From Eubacterium sp. (GTDB lineage Bacteria; Bacillota; Clostridia; Lachnospirales; Lachnospiraceae), in assembly GCA_022796875.1 (NCBI GenBank), contig JAAWJJ010000016.1:1-59209 (forward strand): DNA of 59,209 bases. The letters run 5' to 3'. The notes beneath the pieces were generated by a model. The model did no database searches and was not told the origin of the DNA. It saw only the letters and a list, made by a program, of their open reading frames with translations. Shown here piece after piece: positions 1 to 8,884 of this stretch. The position numbers and the translations under genes were made by a program. The stretch's first letter is position 1. Every line of letters begins with the position of its first letter.

Positions 1-23
1 TGAACTCGGGGGAATCCATTTCG

Positions 24-218
24 CCCATTTTCCCGGAGAAGATATCCTGAAAAATCCGTCAATGGTTCCCTCTCTGGCAGCACAGCCTGGAAATCTGTCA
101 ACAAAACGGCAGTTCCAATAACACTTTTTATATCACCATACATATAGAAGTTTCAGAAAAGGCTGTTTTGCATAAGAAGCGGTGAAACGGTCAGCATCTT
201 CCCCACCCATGAAAAGTA
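24..218 (+). repeat. 230-nt dispersed repeat, copy A (left end cut by window edge)
   Basis: This stretch aligns with 25580-25765. Shared blocks include TGGCAGCACAG at 75-85, TAACACTTTT near 118-128, and the right end GAAACnGTCAGC..CTTnCC..ACC..AAAAGTA at 184-218. The first bases of the window (TGAAC) match copy B just inside its left arm, so copy A starts a few bases before the window. In copy B the two ends are imperfect inverted repeats of each other. It is either a non-autonomous mobile element (MITE-like) or a structured RNA. No protein is evident: every frame in both copies has stops. Confidence 0.6.
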
Positions 219-257
219 CCGTTTCGCCAGAAAAAGCAGAAAGATTTCCAAAACATC

Positions 258-286
258 TTGCAATCATATATTTTATATGATACAAT
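258..286 (+). promoter_or_regulatory. sigma-A-type promoter with palindromic spacer, upstream of rpmE
   Basis: TTGCAA at 258-263 and TACAAT at 281-286 are separated by exactly 17 nt. The spacer is part of a perfect inverted repeat, ATCATATA-TTT-TATATGAT (263-281), which could be an operator. A second weaker candidate, TTGAAC (323-328)-18 nt-GATAAT (347-352), lies downstream. Transcripts from the first would carry a leader of about 95 nt before rpmE, long enough for an L31-type autoregulatory leader, but I could not match a known motif. Confidence 0.5.
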
Positions 287-387
287 AAACGCGCTGTTCA
301 GATGACGGGAAAGAGGAACGTTTTGAACGGCGCAGACGCATAATGAGATAATATATGTAGTTTTATATAGTTTGAGAGGTGAAAAAC

Positions 388-594
388 ATGAGAGAAGGAA
401 TCCATCCGGATTATTATCAGGCAACTGTAACCTGTAACTGTGGAAATACGTTTGTAACAGGTTCTACAAAAGAAAATATCCACGTGGAAATTTGTTCAAA
501 ATGCCATCCGTTCTATACAGGACAGCAGAAAGCTGCTCAGGCACGCGGACGTATTGATAAGTTTAACAGGAAATACGGCCTGAACAATGATTAA
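388..594 (+). CDS. rpmE: 50S ribosomal protein L31
   Basis: Structural protein of the large ribosomal subunit, 68 residues, the usual length of the family. The protein begins MREGIHPDY, the family N-terminus, and carries the zinc-type cysteine pairs CNCG (residues 17-20) and [10 protein letters not shown] (about 36-45), so it is the zinc-binding (C+) form of L31. ATG at 388 is chosen over GTG at 379 because GAGAGG (374-379) sits about 8 nt upstream and family members start with M-[KR]-E-G-I-H. It is followed by yqhQ, prmC and prfA, a common gene order in Clostridia. Confidence 0.95.
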   Translation: MREGIHPDYYQATVTCNCGNTFVTGSTKENIHVEICSKCHPFYTGQQKAAQARGRIDKFNRKYGLNND

Positions 595-709
595 TAAATG
601 ACTTTGGGTCATTTCATTACATGAGAGGTTCCTGCGGGAAACAGTTGATTCCCGCAAGTAATGAGGAAAATAGCCATGTTTACATGGATATTTGACTTGT
701 AAAAGATAA

Positions 710-740
710 GGTTGGGATTTTTCGATCCCAGCCTATTTTT
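710..740 (+). terminator. intrinsic terminator after rpmE
   Basis: Nine-bp stem GGTTGGGAT (710-718) / ATCCCAGCC (725-733) with one G-U pair, followed by TATTTTT. A second hairpin, GCGGGAA/TTCCCGC, lies just upstream at about 635-655. This separates rpmE from the next gene, so the long open frame that begins inside this hairpin at 712 is not all coding. Confidence 0.8.
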
Positions 741-819
741 CTATGAAAGTATCATTTATGAAAGTATCTTCTATGAAAATATTTTCCATGGACAAACCGA
801 AACGGAAAGAGGTGTCTTC

Positions 820-1854
820 TTGAAATATTCAGGAATTGGCGGCCAGGCGGTTATGGAAGGCGTAATGATGAAAAACAAAGATCAATATGCTGTGGCCGTC
901 CGTAAAGAAGATGGGGAAATTGTAGTTGAAAAAAAAGAATACAAAGGAATCTGCCCGGCGAAAGCGGTGCAGAAGATTCCGATTATTCGCGGCGTGATTA
1001 ATTTTATTGATTCCATGTGTCTGGGAATTTCGTCCCTTGCTTTTTCGGCGCAGTTTTTTGAGGAGGAGCCGAAGAAAGAGGAAAAGAAACCGAAACAGAC
1101 GGAAAAAGAATTATCCGGCGCAGAAAGAACAAAAGACTGCAGCAAGAAAGTTTCCGGGGATCCGGGACATAAAAATGAACTGAAAGAAAAAGCCGTGGTT
1201 GGCGGAACGGTTGCGTTTTCCCTTTTGATTGCGATCGTAATATTTATGCTGCTGCCGTTTTACCTGTCGCAGTTTCTGGGCAGAATGATAGATTCCGATA
1301 CGGTGGTATCTGTGATAGAGGGAATTTTGAGGCTGGCGGTCTTTTTTGCATATATTCTTTTTATTTCCCGGCTGGAGGACATCCAGAGGGTATTTATGTA
1401 TCACGGTGCGGAACATAAATGTATTAACTGTATTGAACACGGATTTGACCTGACCGTGGAAAATGTGCGAAATTCCGGCAGGCAGCACAAACGCTGCGGA
1501 ACCAATTTTCTGTTTATTGTCATCATTATTACGGTTATTTGTTTTATATTTATACAGACGGATTCCCATCTGATGAAACTGCTGTACCGCATTATTTTAA
1601 TTCCGATTGTGGCGGGCGTATCGTATGAATGTATCCGTATTGCGGGAAAATATGATAACGCATTTATAGATCTGGTGAATAAGCCGGGGATGCTGCTGCA
1701 GAAGCTGACGACGCGGGAGCCGGACGATTCCATGATCGAGGTAGGGATCGCTTCGGTAGAGGCTGTATTCGACTGGAGAAAATATTTGGAAGAAACGGAA
1801 GAAGAGCAGGAGAATGCAGCGAAAAAACAGAACGCAGAGAAAAAAACAGAGTGA
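820..1854 (+). CDS. DUF1385 family membrane protein (YqhQ-like)
   Basis: A 344-residue integral membrane protein of the DUF1385/YqhQ family. The family signature GGQAVMEGVMM is at residues 6-16. About four hydrophobic segments follow a Lys/Glu-rich linker, and a conserved block YHGAEHKCINCIE lies between them. The family has no settled biochemical role. It is almost always found beside rpmE, prmC and prfA in Firmicutes, as here. The TTG at 820 is preferred as start because AGAGG (808-812) precedes it at good spacing and family members begin at this point. The frame is open further upstream, but that part overlaps the rpmE terminator. Confidence 0.85.
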   Translation: MKYSGIGGQAVMEGVMMKNKDQYAVAVRKEDGEIVVEKKEYKGICPAKAVQKIPIIRGVINFIDSMCLGISSLAFSAQFFEEEPKKEEKKPKQTEKELSGAERTKDCSKKVSGDPGHKNELKEKAVVGGTVAFSLLIAIVIFMLLPFYLSQFLGRMIDSDTVVSVIEGILRLAVFFAYILFISRLEDIQRVFMYHGAEHKCINCIEHGFDLTVENVRNSGRQHKRCGTNFLFIVIIITVICFIFIQTDSHLMKLLYRIILIPIVAGVSYECIRIAGKYDNAFIDLVNKPGMLLQKLTTREPDDSMIEVGIASVEAVFDWRKYLEETEEEQENAAKKQNAEKKTE

Positions 1855-1866
1855 GGTGATGAATGC

Positions 1867-2712
1867 ATGACGTTGCAGGAAGTGCTTATATCCGGAAAAC
1901 AGAAACTGATGGCGGCGGATATTGCAGACGCCGCCACGGACGCGTGGCTGCTTTTGGCTATGGTCTGTAAAATAGACAGAAATTACTTTTATGCTCATTT
2001 GCAGGAAGAACTGGGGGAAGAGCAGCATGCGGATTACCGGATTGCAGTGGAAAAAAGAGCGGAGCATATACCGTTACAGTATATTACCGGAGAACAGGAA
2101 TTTATGGGATGTGTCATCAAAGTCAATTCCGGCGTCCTGATTCCCAGGATGGAAACGGAAATACTTGTGACAGAAGCGTTAAAAGACCTGACGCCGGGAA
2201 TGAGCGTCCTTGATTTATGCACGGGATCCGGATGCATTATGATCAGCCTGATGAAACATTTGGATGGGTTAAAAGGATATGCCAGCGATATTTCGAAGCA
2301 GGCGTTAAAACTGGCAAAGGAAAATGCGAAACTGAATGAAACAGCCATTATATTTCAGCAGGGCGACTTGTTTGCACGCGCTACGGAACAATTTGATATG
2401 ATTATATCCAATCCTCCGTATATCCCTACCGCGGATCTGCAGGATCTGATGACCGAAGTACGGGATTTCGAGCCGCATGTCGCGCTGGACGGCGGGGCGG
2501 ATGGATATGATTTTTACAGGAGAATCATAAAGGAAGCTCCGGGGTACTTAAAAGAGGGCGGATATTTATATATGGAAACAGGGTACAATCAGGGAGATCT
2601 GGTAGCGGGAATGATGAGAGCGGCCGGATTTGTACAGGTTGTGGTAATAAAAGACCTGCAGGGACTTGATCGGGTTGTACGCGGAAAATTGCAGGAGGAA
2701 AAAGATGTTTGA
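1867..2712 (+). CDS. prmC: release factor glutamine N5-methyltransferase PrmC
   Basis: SAM-dependent enzyme that methylates the glutamine of the GGQ motif in peptide chain release factors. The 281-residue protein has an N-terminal helical domain, the SAM-binding motif [11 protein letters not shown] (about residues 114-124) and the catalytic NPPY at 182-185 followed by IP, the pattern that selects a glutamine amide as substrate. The start ATG lies 12 nt after the previous stop with GAGGTG upstream. The end overlaps the start of prfA by 8 nt, so enzyme and substrate are translationally coupled. Confidence 0.95.
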   Translation: MTLQEVLISGKQKLMAADIADAATDAWLLLAMVCKIDRNYFYAHLQEELGEEQHADYRIAVEKRAEHIPLQYITGEQEFMGCVIKVNSGVLIPRMETEILVTEALKDLTPGMSVLDLCTGSGCIMISLMKHLDGLKGYASDISKQALKLAKENAKLNETAIIFQQGDLFARATEQFDMIISNPPYIPTADLQDLMTEVRDFEPHVALDGGADGYDFYRRIIKEAPGYLKEGGYLYMETGYNQGDLVAGMMRAAGFVQVVVIKDLQGLDRVVRGKLQEEKDV

Positions 2713-3778
2713 TAAGTTAGAGGATTTATTGATTCGATATGAAGAACTTATGAGCGAATTAAGCGAGCCGGATGTAGCGTCAGATGCGGAACGTTTCCGG
2801 AAACTGATGAAAGAGCAGAGCGATCTGACTCCGGTCGTGGAAGCATATCGGGAATATAAGAAAAATAAGCAGAATGTAGAGGACAGCCTTGCCATGCTGG
2901 AAGAGGAAACGGACGAAGAGCTGAAAGAACTGGCAAAAGAGGAATTAAACGGGTCGAAAGCACAGATTGAAGAACTGGAGAAGAAATTGAAGATTTTATT
3001 GCTGCCGAAGGACCCGAACGACGATAAAAACGTGATCGTGGAGATCCGTGCCGGGGCAGGAGGGGACGAAGCGGCTTTGTTTGCCGCGGAAATTTACCGG
3101 ATGTATCTTCATTATGCGGAAAGCCGGCACTGGAAAGTGGAAACGATGGAATGTGAGGAAATTGGGATCGGCGGTATGAAAAGCGTGACTTTTATGATTA
3201 CCGGCCAGGGAGCGTATTCCGTCATGAAATATGAAAGCGGCGTACATCGGGTGCAGCGTGTGCCGGAAACGGAGTCCGGCGGGCGTATCCATACGTCGAC
3301 GATTACCGTTGCCGTTATACCGGAGGCGGAAGAAGTGGATGTAAAAATTGACGAAAAGGATATCCGTATCGACGTTATGCGCGCATCCGGAAACGGCGGG
3401 CAGTGCGTCAACACTACGGATTCCGCAGTGCGCCTGACCCATTATCCGACCGGAATCGTGATTTACAGCCAGACAGAGAAATCTCAGCTGCAGAATAAGG
3501 CGAAAGCATTTGCGCTGCTGAGGGCGAAACTGTACGATCTGGAATGTCAGAAAGCGCATGATGCGGAAGCGGAAGCCAGAAGGAGCCAGATCGGGACCGG
3601 CGACCGTTCGGAAAAAATCCGCACGTATAATTTTCCGCAGGGACGTGTCACAGATCACAGGATTAAACTGACGCTGTATCGTCTGGAGGATATTATGAAC
3701 GGCGATATCCAGGAGATTTTGGACTCGCTGATTGCAGCCGATCAGGCGGCAAAACTGGCAAATATGAATGAAATCTGA
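2705..3778 (+). CDS. prfA: peptide chain release factor 1
   Basis: Recognises UAA and UAG stop codons and triggers peptide release. 357 residues, normal for RF1. The catalytic GGQ is at residues 231-233 within [18 protein letters not shown], the glutamine methylated by PrmC. The anticodon-like tripeptide region lies around PETESGG. The start ATG at 2705 has GGAGG at 2694-2698 and lies inside the end of prmC. An alternative upstream ATG in the same frame (2666) would give a non-family N-terminus and was not used. Confidence 0.96.
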   Translation: MFDKLEDLLIRYEELMSELSEPDVASDAERFRKLMKEQSDLTPVVEAYREYKKNKQNVEDSLAMLEEETDEELKELAKEELNGSKAQIEELEKKLKILLLPKDPNDDKNVIVEIRAGAGGDEAALFAAEIYRMYLHYAESRHWKVETMECEEIGIGGMKSVTFMITGQGAYSVMKYESGVHRVQRVPETESGGRIHTSTITVAVIPEAEEVDVKIDEKDIRIDVMRASGNGGQCVNTTDSAVRLTHYPTGIVIYSQTEKSQLQNKAKAFALLRAKLYDLECQKAHDAEAEARRSQIGTGDRSEKIRTYNFPQGRVTDHRIKLTLYRLEDIMNGDIQEILDSLIAADQAAKLANMNEI

Positions 3779-3909
3779 ATAAAATGAATAAATTCTGTTT
3801 TCCTGCGCAGATTATAAGCAGAAGAAAAAAGCTCTGTTTCCCGAATTTTATGTTCCGGCGGCATGGCAGAGATTTCTTTTTTCAAACCAAAAAATTAGCG
3901 GAGGAAAAG

Positions 3910-4341
3910 ATGAATCAGGATACGATCGAATTATTAAAAGAAATAGATTCCGGCTGTATGATGGCTACAAACAGCCTGGAACAGGTAAGGGATGCCGTTA
4001 CGGACTGCAGTCTGAAAAATCTGATCGAAAAATATGACGTCGCCCATGCAAAAATCGGGCGGGAATGTCATGAACAGCTGCACTGCTACGGAAAGAAAGA
4101 GAAAGAACCGAATCCGATGGCAAAGGCAATGGCCAAGGTAGAAACCGGTATGAAAACAATCAATGACCAGGATAATAAAAAAGCAGTCGGCCTGCTCATG
4201 GATGGGTGCAGCATGGGAATCCGTACGTTAAGCAGCGCTGTAAACCGATTGTCAAACGCGGATGAAAAAAGCCGCCACCTGGCTCATGGACTGATTGAGC
4301 TGGAAGAACGTTTTATGGATGACCTGAAAGGATTTGCATAA
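3910..4341 (+). CDS. small all-helical protein, ferritin-like/DUF2383-like (uncertain)
   Basis: A 143-residue, predicted all-helical, soluble protein that I do not recognise with certainty. It has two similar helical halves (MNQDTIELLKEIDSGCMMATNSLEQV and DNKKAVGLLMDGCSMGIRTLSSAVNRL), each with a Cys-Met pair, and ends in an acidic helix. This resembles the four-helix DUF2383/ferritin-like proteins of Firmicutes, but no clear diiron ligand set is visible. ATG 3910 is chosen over 3784 because GGAGGAAAAG immediately precedes it. It is closed off by a strong terminator, so it is the last gene of the prfA unit or a single transcript. Confidence 0.7.
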   Translation: MNQDTIELLKEIDSGCMMATNSLEQVRDAVTDCSLKNLIEKYDVAHAKIGRECHEQLHCYGKKEKEPNPMAKAMAKVETGMKTINDQDNKKAVGLLMDGCSMGIRTLSSAVNRLSNADEKSRHLAHGLIELEERFMDDLKGFA

Positions 4342-4354
4342 TATTACGATAAAG

Positions 4355-4397
4355 AAGAGAGCCGTTATACCTGACCGTATAGCTGCTCTTTTTTTAT
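4355..4397 (+). terminator. intrinsic terminator
   Basis: Stem AGAGCcGtTATAC / GTATAgCtGCTCT around a CTGACC loop, followed by a run of seven T. It ends the rpmE-prfA region. Confidence 0.85.
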
Positions 4398-4517
4398 TTT
4401 TAAAAATTTTAATTCTAACAAAAGTGTAATATTTCCGAAACCGGATAGAAACAATCGTTTGATACATTCAAAACGAAAGATAGCCACGCGTTAGGTTTGA
4501 GAAGAGTGAGGTAATTG

Positions 4518-7310
4518 ATGGATAAGTTTTTGGAAAAAGAAAATCATTCGGTAAGAAATCGTTTTCTTTGTTATACGCTTCTGTTTTGTATTCTGGCAGT
4601 GATCTGCTTTCTTTATTTTTGGATGGACGGAAAATCATTTGTACATGCGGGCGACGGAGCGAACCAGCATTACAAGGCGCTCCTTTACTTTTCGAGATGG
4701 ATGCGGGAGGTTGTACAAACTCTGGTTACCGGGCATGAACTTGTGATTCCGAACTTTTCGTTTCGTTTTGGACTCGGCGCGGATCTTTTTACCACGCTGC
4801 AGTATTATGTGATCGGAGATCCATTTGCACTGCCGTCCGTTTTTGTGCCGGAAAAATATATCGTGTATTATTACGGATTTATGGTATTGTTCCGGTTGTA
4901 TTTATCCGGCCTGGCTTTTCTGGCGTATGTAAATTATATGGGAAAAGAAAGAAATGCGGCTCTTGCCGGTGCGGTTACGTATGTTTTTTGCGCATACGCC
5001 CTGGTTGCTTCGGTGCACCATCCTTATTTTGCCAACCCTATGCTGTACTTCCCGTTATTGCTTCTGGGGGTAGAAAAAATACGGAGAGAGCAAAAACCGG
5101 GGGTTCTGATTGTCATGGTAGCCGTTTCGGCAGCCAGCAATTTTTACTTTTTCTATATGCTGGCGCTGCTTGTCGCCTGTTATGTGGTTTTGGAAGCGGT
5201 CTTTCCGTGGGAAAAAGGGAAGTGGAAAGAAAAAGCGGGAACGGTACTCAAAATTGCGGGATATTCGCTGGTCGGCGGGCTCATTAGCGCGGCATTATTT
5301 TTGCCGGTCGTATTGTTTTTCCTAAGCAGCATGCGTCTGGAAAGCAAGTATGTATTCGATATGTTTTACGGACTGTCCTATTATAAGAAATTTCTGGCTG
5401 GGCTGATTACGGAAAACGATCCCGGGAACTGGACGCATCTGGGAGTATCCGCAGTTACAATCCTGGCGGTTTTTTTGCTGCTTTATAGAAACGAAAAGCG
5501 CCTGCTGCGGTTAAAGGCGGCGTTCATTATTGCGATGGTTGCCTTTTTGCTCCCAGTTGCCGGGCATATCGGGAACGGGTTTTCCTATGTGTCGAACCGC
5601 TGGTCCTGGGGCGTCGTATTCGTGCTGGCATATACCCTAACGGAACTGTGGCCGGAACTGTTCCGGCTGCGGAAGAAAGATATTGTTTCCCTGATAGTGT
5701 GTTTTGCAGTGTATTTTGTTTTGTGCACTTTGCCGCAGGATAACGTGACCGGAAATTTTTATTTTTCAAGCGGCCTTGTCATGATTACACTGGTCATCCT
5801 GACTGCCTGCCGCATTTCTTCCGGCGGGAAGCTGCTGATACCGCGGAAAGCGGCGGAGTTTTTCGTATTTGCCATGGTTATACTGGGAATCGGCGGAATG
5901 GCGTTTACTATGTATGCGCCTTCGGCAGGAAATTATATCAGTAAATTTAAAGATGCGAAGAATTTACAGGAAGATATGGAAGCGACGGAAGCCGTCGCCG
6001 TCAGGCAGGCGGACAGTTCCAATACGTTTTTCCGTTATTCGGATGCGGGTTCTGTGATTGCCCACAATGATTCGGTTATAAGCGGCGTGTCCAATACGCA
6101 TATTTACTGGAGCCTGGTGAACAGTTCCGTTACGGAATTTAACAACAGGATGCTGATCCCTTTAAGGCAGATTTTTAATATCAAAGGGCTGGACGCGAGG
6201 ACGATGCTGGATGAAATCTGTTCCACGAAATATTTTGTCACGGAGTCGAAAAAAGACAGGAAAGTTCCGTACGGATACGAATTTGTTTCTGATACAAAAG
6301 TCAGCAAACCGGACGGTTCTGTAAAAGATTATGCCGTTTTTGAAAATAAATATGCGCTGCCGCTGGGATATACGTATAGAGCTTCCATGACAGAAGAACA
6401 GGCGGAACAACTGACGCCGCTGCAGCTTCAGGAAGCCATGATGCAGGCAGTGATACTGGAAAGCAATAAAACGGAACAAAAAAATCAGACGGGACAAAGT
6501 AATATGACGGAACAGAAACTGTCTTTTACAGGGGAAAAGCAGGATTACAAAGTAACCTGTGATTCCGGGCAGATCAGGATGCAGGGAAATTCTTTTGTGG
6601 TGACGGAAGAAAACCAGAAGGCGGTGCTGACTTTTTCGGGTATGCCGGATTCCGAAACTTATTTGTTTTTTAAAAATCTCAGGTTTTCGGATTCGGAGAA
6701 GCATAGTCCGTACAATGCCAAACCGAGTAAGCAGGACCTGACCGTTACGGCAAAACATGAAGACAACAGTATAACGGAAAATATGGTTGTATACGAAACT
6801 CCAAAATATAAATGGTACAACAACCGAACAGATTTTTTGTTTCATTTGTATTATGAAGAGTCGCCGGTGACTTCTTTTATCATACAGTTTCCGCATAAAG
6901 GGATTTATTCGTTTGACAGCATGGAAGTTTACTGCCAGCCGTTTACAAATTATGCAAAAGAAGTGGATCTGTTGAAAGAAGACGTCCTGGAAAATCTTGA
7001 TCTGCATGAAAATGAGGCCTATGCGACGAACCATATTACCGGAACCGTCCATCTGGAAAAGTCCAAATACCTGTTTTTGTCGATTCCGTATTCCTCAGGA
7101 TGGAAAGCTTATGTAGACGGGGAAGAAACCAAAATTATAAAAGCGAATTATGCGTTTATGGCGCTGGAACTGGAAGCCGGGGAACATGAAATAGAACTGC
7201 GGTATCATACGCCAGGGCTAAAAGAGGGCGTGTTCCTGTCTGGAATCGGGATTGTGATAGCGGGGATTCTGGCGGCGAAAAAAAGGAAGCCCCTGAAAGG
7301 GAATCGGTAA
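4518..7310 (+). CDS. YfhO family membrane glycosyltransferase-like protein
   Basis: A 930-residue polytopic membrane protein of the YfhO family (GT-C-like fold). Roughly the first 490 residues hold about a dozen hydrophobic segments. An early motif, HAGDGANQHYKALLYF, carries the acidic residue typical of the first extracytoplasmic loop. A large extracytoplasmic part follows, and a last membrane helix comes before a basic tail AAKKRKPLKGNR. The block SSGWKAYVDGEE near the C-terminus is the family hallmark. Family members are linked to glycosylation of teichoic acids or lipids in Gram-positive bacteria. The specific substrate here is unknown. ATG 4518 follows GTGAGG. Confidence 0.85.
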   Translation: MDKFLEKENHSVRNRFLCYTLLFCILAVICFLYFWMDGKSFVHAGDGANQHYKALLYFSRWMREVVQTLVTGHELVIPNFSFRFGLGADLFTTLQYYVIGDPFALPSVFVPEKYIVYYYGFMVLFRLYLSGLAFLAYVNYMGKERNAALAGAVTYVFCAYALVASVHHPYFANPMLYFPLLLLGVEKIRREQKPGVLIVMVAVSAASNFYFFYMLALLVACYVVLEAVFPWEKGKWKEKAGTVLKIAGYSLVGGLISAALFLPVVLFFLSSMRLESKYVFDMFYGLSYYKKFLAGLITENDPGNWTHLGVSAVTILAVFLLLYRNEKRLLRLKAAFIIAMVAFLLPVAGHIGNGFSYVSNRWSWGVVFVLAYTLTELWPELFRLRKKDIVSLIVCFAVYFVLCTLPQDNVTGNFYFSSGLVMITLVILTACRISSGGKLLIPRKAAEFFVFAMVILGIGGMAFTMYAPSAGNYISKFKDAKNLQEDMEATEAVAVRQADSSNTFFRYSDAGSVIAHNDSVISGVSNTHIYWSLVNSSVTEFNNRMLIPLRQIFNIKGLDARTMLDEICSTKYFVTESKKDRKVPYGYEFVSDTKVSKPDGSVKDYAVFENKYALPLGYTYRASMTEEQAEQLTPLQLQEAMMQAVILESNKTEQKNQTGQSNMTEQKLSFTGEKQDYKVTCDSGQIRMQGNSFVVTEENQKAVLTFSGMPDSETYLFFKNLRFSDSEKHSPYNAKPSKQDLTVTAKHEDNSITENMVVYETPKYKWYNNRTDFLFHLYYEESPVTSFIIQFPHKGIYSFDSMEVYCQPFTNYAKEVDLLKEDVLENLDLHENEAYATNHITGTVHLEKSKYLFLSIPYSSGWKAYVDGEETKIIKANYAFMALELEAGEHEIELRYHTPGLKEGVFLSGIGIVIAGILAAKKRKPLKGNR

Positions 7311-7328
7311 AAATTGTATTTAATGTAG

Positions 7329-7357
7329 TTTACCTCCAATATTTGATATGCTATAAT
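7329..7357 (+). promoter_or_regulatory. promoter of the CoA-transferase gene
   Basis: TTTACC at 7329-7334, 17-nt spacer, perfect TATAAT at 7352-7357, about 95 nt before the start codon. Confidence 0.55.
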
Positions 7358-7458
7358 GGGTTCGGATATTAACGGTACAAACCGCCGAAAATATATGCTA
7401 GGGGTATTTTTGGACAGGTTTAAAGTGAAAATCAATAATCAAAAGAAAGGTGGTAAAC

Positions 7459-8796
7459 ATGAACATTTACGAGGAGTATCAGAAAAAACTGGTGACGGCC
7501 GAAGAAGCCGTCAAACTGGTAAAAGACGGTGACTGGGTGGATTACAGCCAGACATGTTCTTTTCCGGAGGCTTTGGACGAAGCGCTGGCAGCAAGGAAAG
7601 AGGAACTTCATGACGTAAAGATCAGGAGCGCGATCTCTATGAAACCAGTGCAGGTAGTAGAGCAGGATCCGGAGCAGAAAGCTTTTACCTTTCATGCGTG
7701 GCATTGTTCCGCCATCGACCGCAAGTATGTAGACCAGGGAAAGGCATATTACATTCCGATGCTTTTCCGCAATAACGCTGCGTATTACAAAAAAGGGTAT
7801 GCACCGGTAAACGTGGCAATGATAACGGTGGCTCCGATGGATAAACACGGTTATTTCAGTTATGGGCTTACGAACTGCGCGCAGCAGGCAATGCTGGAAT
7901 CTGCAGACCATATTATTCTGGAAGTCAGTGAAGAAATGCCGGTGATTTACGGTATGGAAGCAGATCATATCCATATCAGTGAAGTGGATTATGTCGTGGA
8001 GGGACATCGGCACCTTGGGACAGCGCCGGGCGGCGCGCCGGGGGAGATCGACAAAAAGATCGCAGCGCAGATTTTTCCGTATTTGTATGACGGTATTACA
8101 ATTCAGATCGGTATTGGCGGTATGCCGAATGCATTGGGCGGACTGATTGCCGAATCTGATCTGAAAGATCTCGGTATGCATACGGAACTTATGAGCGACG
8201 GATATTTGAAATTGTACCAGGCCGGTAAGATTACAAACAAAAAGAAAACAATCAACCGGGGAAAAGGCGTCTTTTCCATCTGCAACGGTTCGAAAGAATT
8301 GTATGAATTTTTGGACCATAATATGGATATTTTATCCGCTCCGATGAGTTATGTAAATAATCCGGAAACACTTCGCCAGTTAGATCATTTCGTGTCCATT
8401 AACGGATGTATCGCTATGGACCTGTACGGGCAGGTCGTATCGGAAACCGCCGGAACGCGTCATATCAGCGGTACAGGCGGACAGTTGGATTTTGTTACCG
8501 GAGCATTTGCCGCGGAACACGGCCATGCTTTTCTGGCTATGCCGTCCGTACATGTGGATAAACAAGGTGTGAAACATTCCAATATTTACCCGAAATTCAC
8601 GCAGGGCGACGTGGTAACGACACCGCGCACACAGGCCCCGTTTATGGTAACGGAATACGGAGTAGCGCAGCTTTCCGGGCATCCGACATGGGAACGTGCG
8701 GAAATGATTATTTCTATCGCGCATCCTGATTTCAGGGATGACCTGATCAAAGAAGCGGAGAAACAGAAAATCTGGCGGAAGTCAAACAAGCGATAA
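7459..8796 (+). CDS. butyryl-CoA:acetate-type CoA-transferase (acetyl-CoA hydrolase/transferase family)
   Basis: Moves CoA between a short-chain acyl-CoA and acetate. This is the final step of butyrate or a related acid in many Lachnospiraceae. 445 residues, the family length. GIGGMPNALGGLIAESDLKDLG and SGTGGQLDFVTGA are the CoA/acyl-site motifs. The likely catalytic glutamate is E243 in GMHTELMSDG. The C-terminus AHPDFRDDLIKEAEKQKIWRKSNKR is shared with butyrate producers' But. The stretch after E243 (LMSDGYLKLY) differs from the But pattern I remember (MYVDAFVDI). The substrate could therefore be propionyl-, 4-hydroxybutyryl- or another acyl-CoA. ATG 7459 follows AGAAAGGTGG. Confidence 0.85.
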   Translation: MNIYEEYQKKLVTAEEAVKLVKDGDWVDYSQTCSFPEALDEALAARKEELHDVKIRSAISMKPVQVVEQDPEQKAFTFHAWHCSAIDRKYVDQGKAYYIPMLFRNNAAYYKKGYAPVNVAMITVAPMDKHGYFSYGLTNCAQQAMLESADHIILEVSEEMPVIYGMEADHIHISEVDYVVEGHRHLGTAPGGAPGEIDKKIAAQIFPYLYDGITIQIGIGGMPNALGGLIAESDLKDLGMHTELMSDGYLKLYQAGKITNKKKTINRGKGVFSICNGSKELYEFLDHNMDILSAPMSYVNNPETLRQLDHFVSINGCIAMDLYGQVVSETAGTRHISGTGGQLDFVTGAFAAEHGHAFLAMPSVHVDKQGVKHSNIYPKFTQGDVVTTPRTQAPFMVTEYGVAQLSGHPTWERAEMIISIAHPDFRDDLIKEAEKQKIWRKSNKR

Positions 8797-8802
8797 AATA
8801 TG

Positions 8803-8847
8803 AAATGCCGTTCTGTCATCGGTTTAAGATGATGGAACGGCATTTGT
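8803..8847. terminator. long hairpin after the CoA-transferase gene
   Basis: AAATGCCGTTC and TCATC pair with GATGA and GAACGGCATTT around a short loop, giving a 45-nt near-perfect hairpin. No T run follows on either strand, so its role as a terminator is uncertain. It could also stabilise the 3' end of the mRNA. Confidence 0.45.
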
Positions 8848-8884
8848 AAAATATGTGATGTTTGAAAGAAAGGAGTATACGGCT

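Noticed and set aside
712-819. Upstream extension of the DUF1385 open frame
   Set aside because: It runs through the rpmE terminator hairpin and low-complexity FYESIFYENIF sequence. TTG 820 has a ribosome site and the family start.
6162-7052. Long minus-strand frame (296 codons) inside the yfhO gene
   Set aside because: Shadow of a strongly supported plus-strand gene; composition is Phe/Arg/His-rich with no family features and no ribosome site.
8803-8847. Hairpin before the macrodomain gene as a riboswitch
   Set aside because: A simple perfect stem with no aptamer-like internal loops; better read as a 3'-end hairpin of the CoA-transferase transcript.
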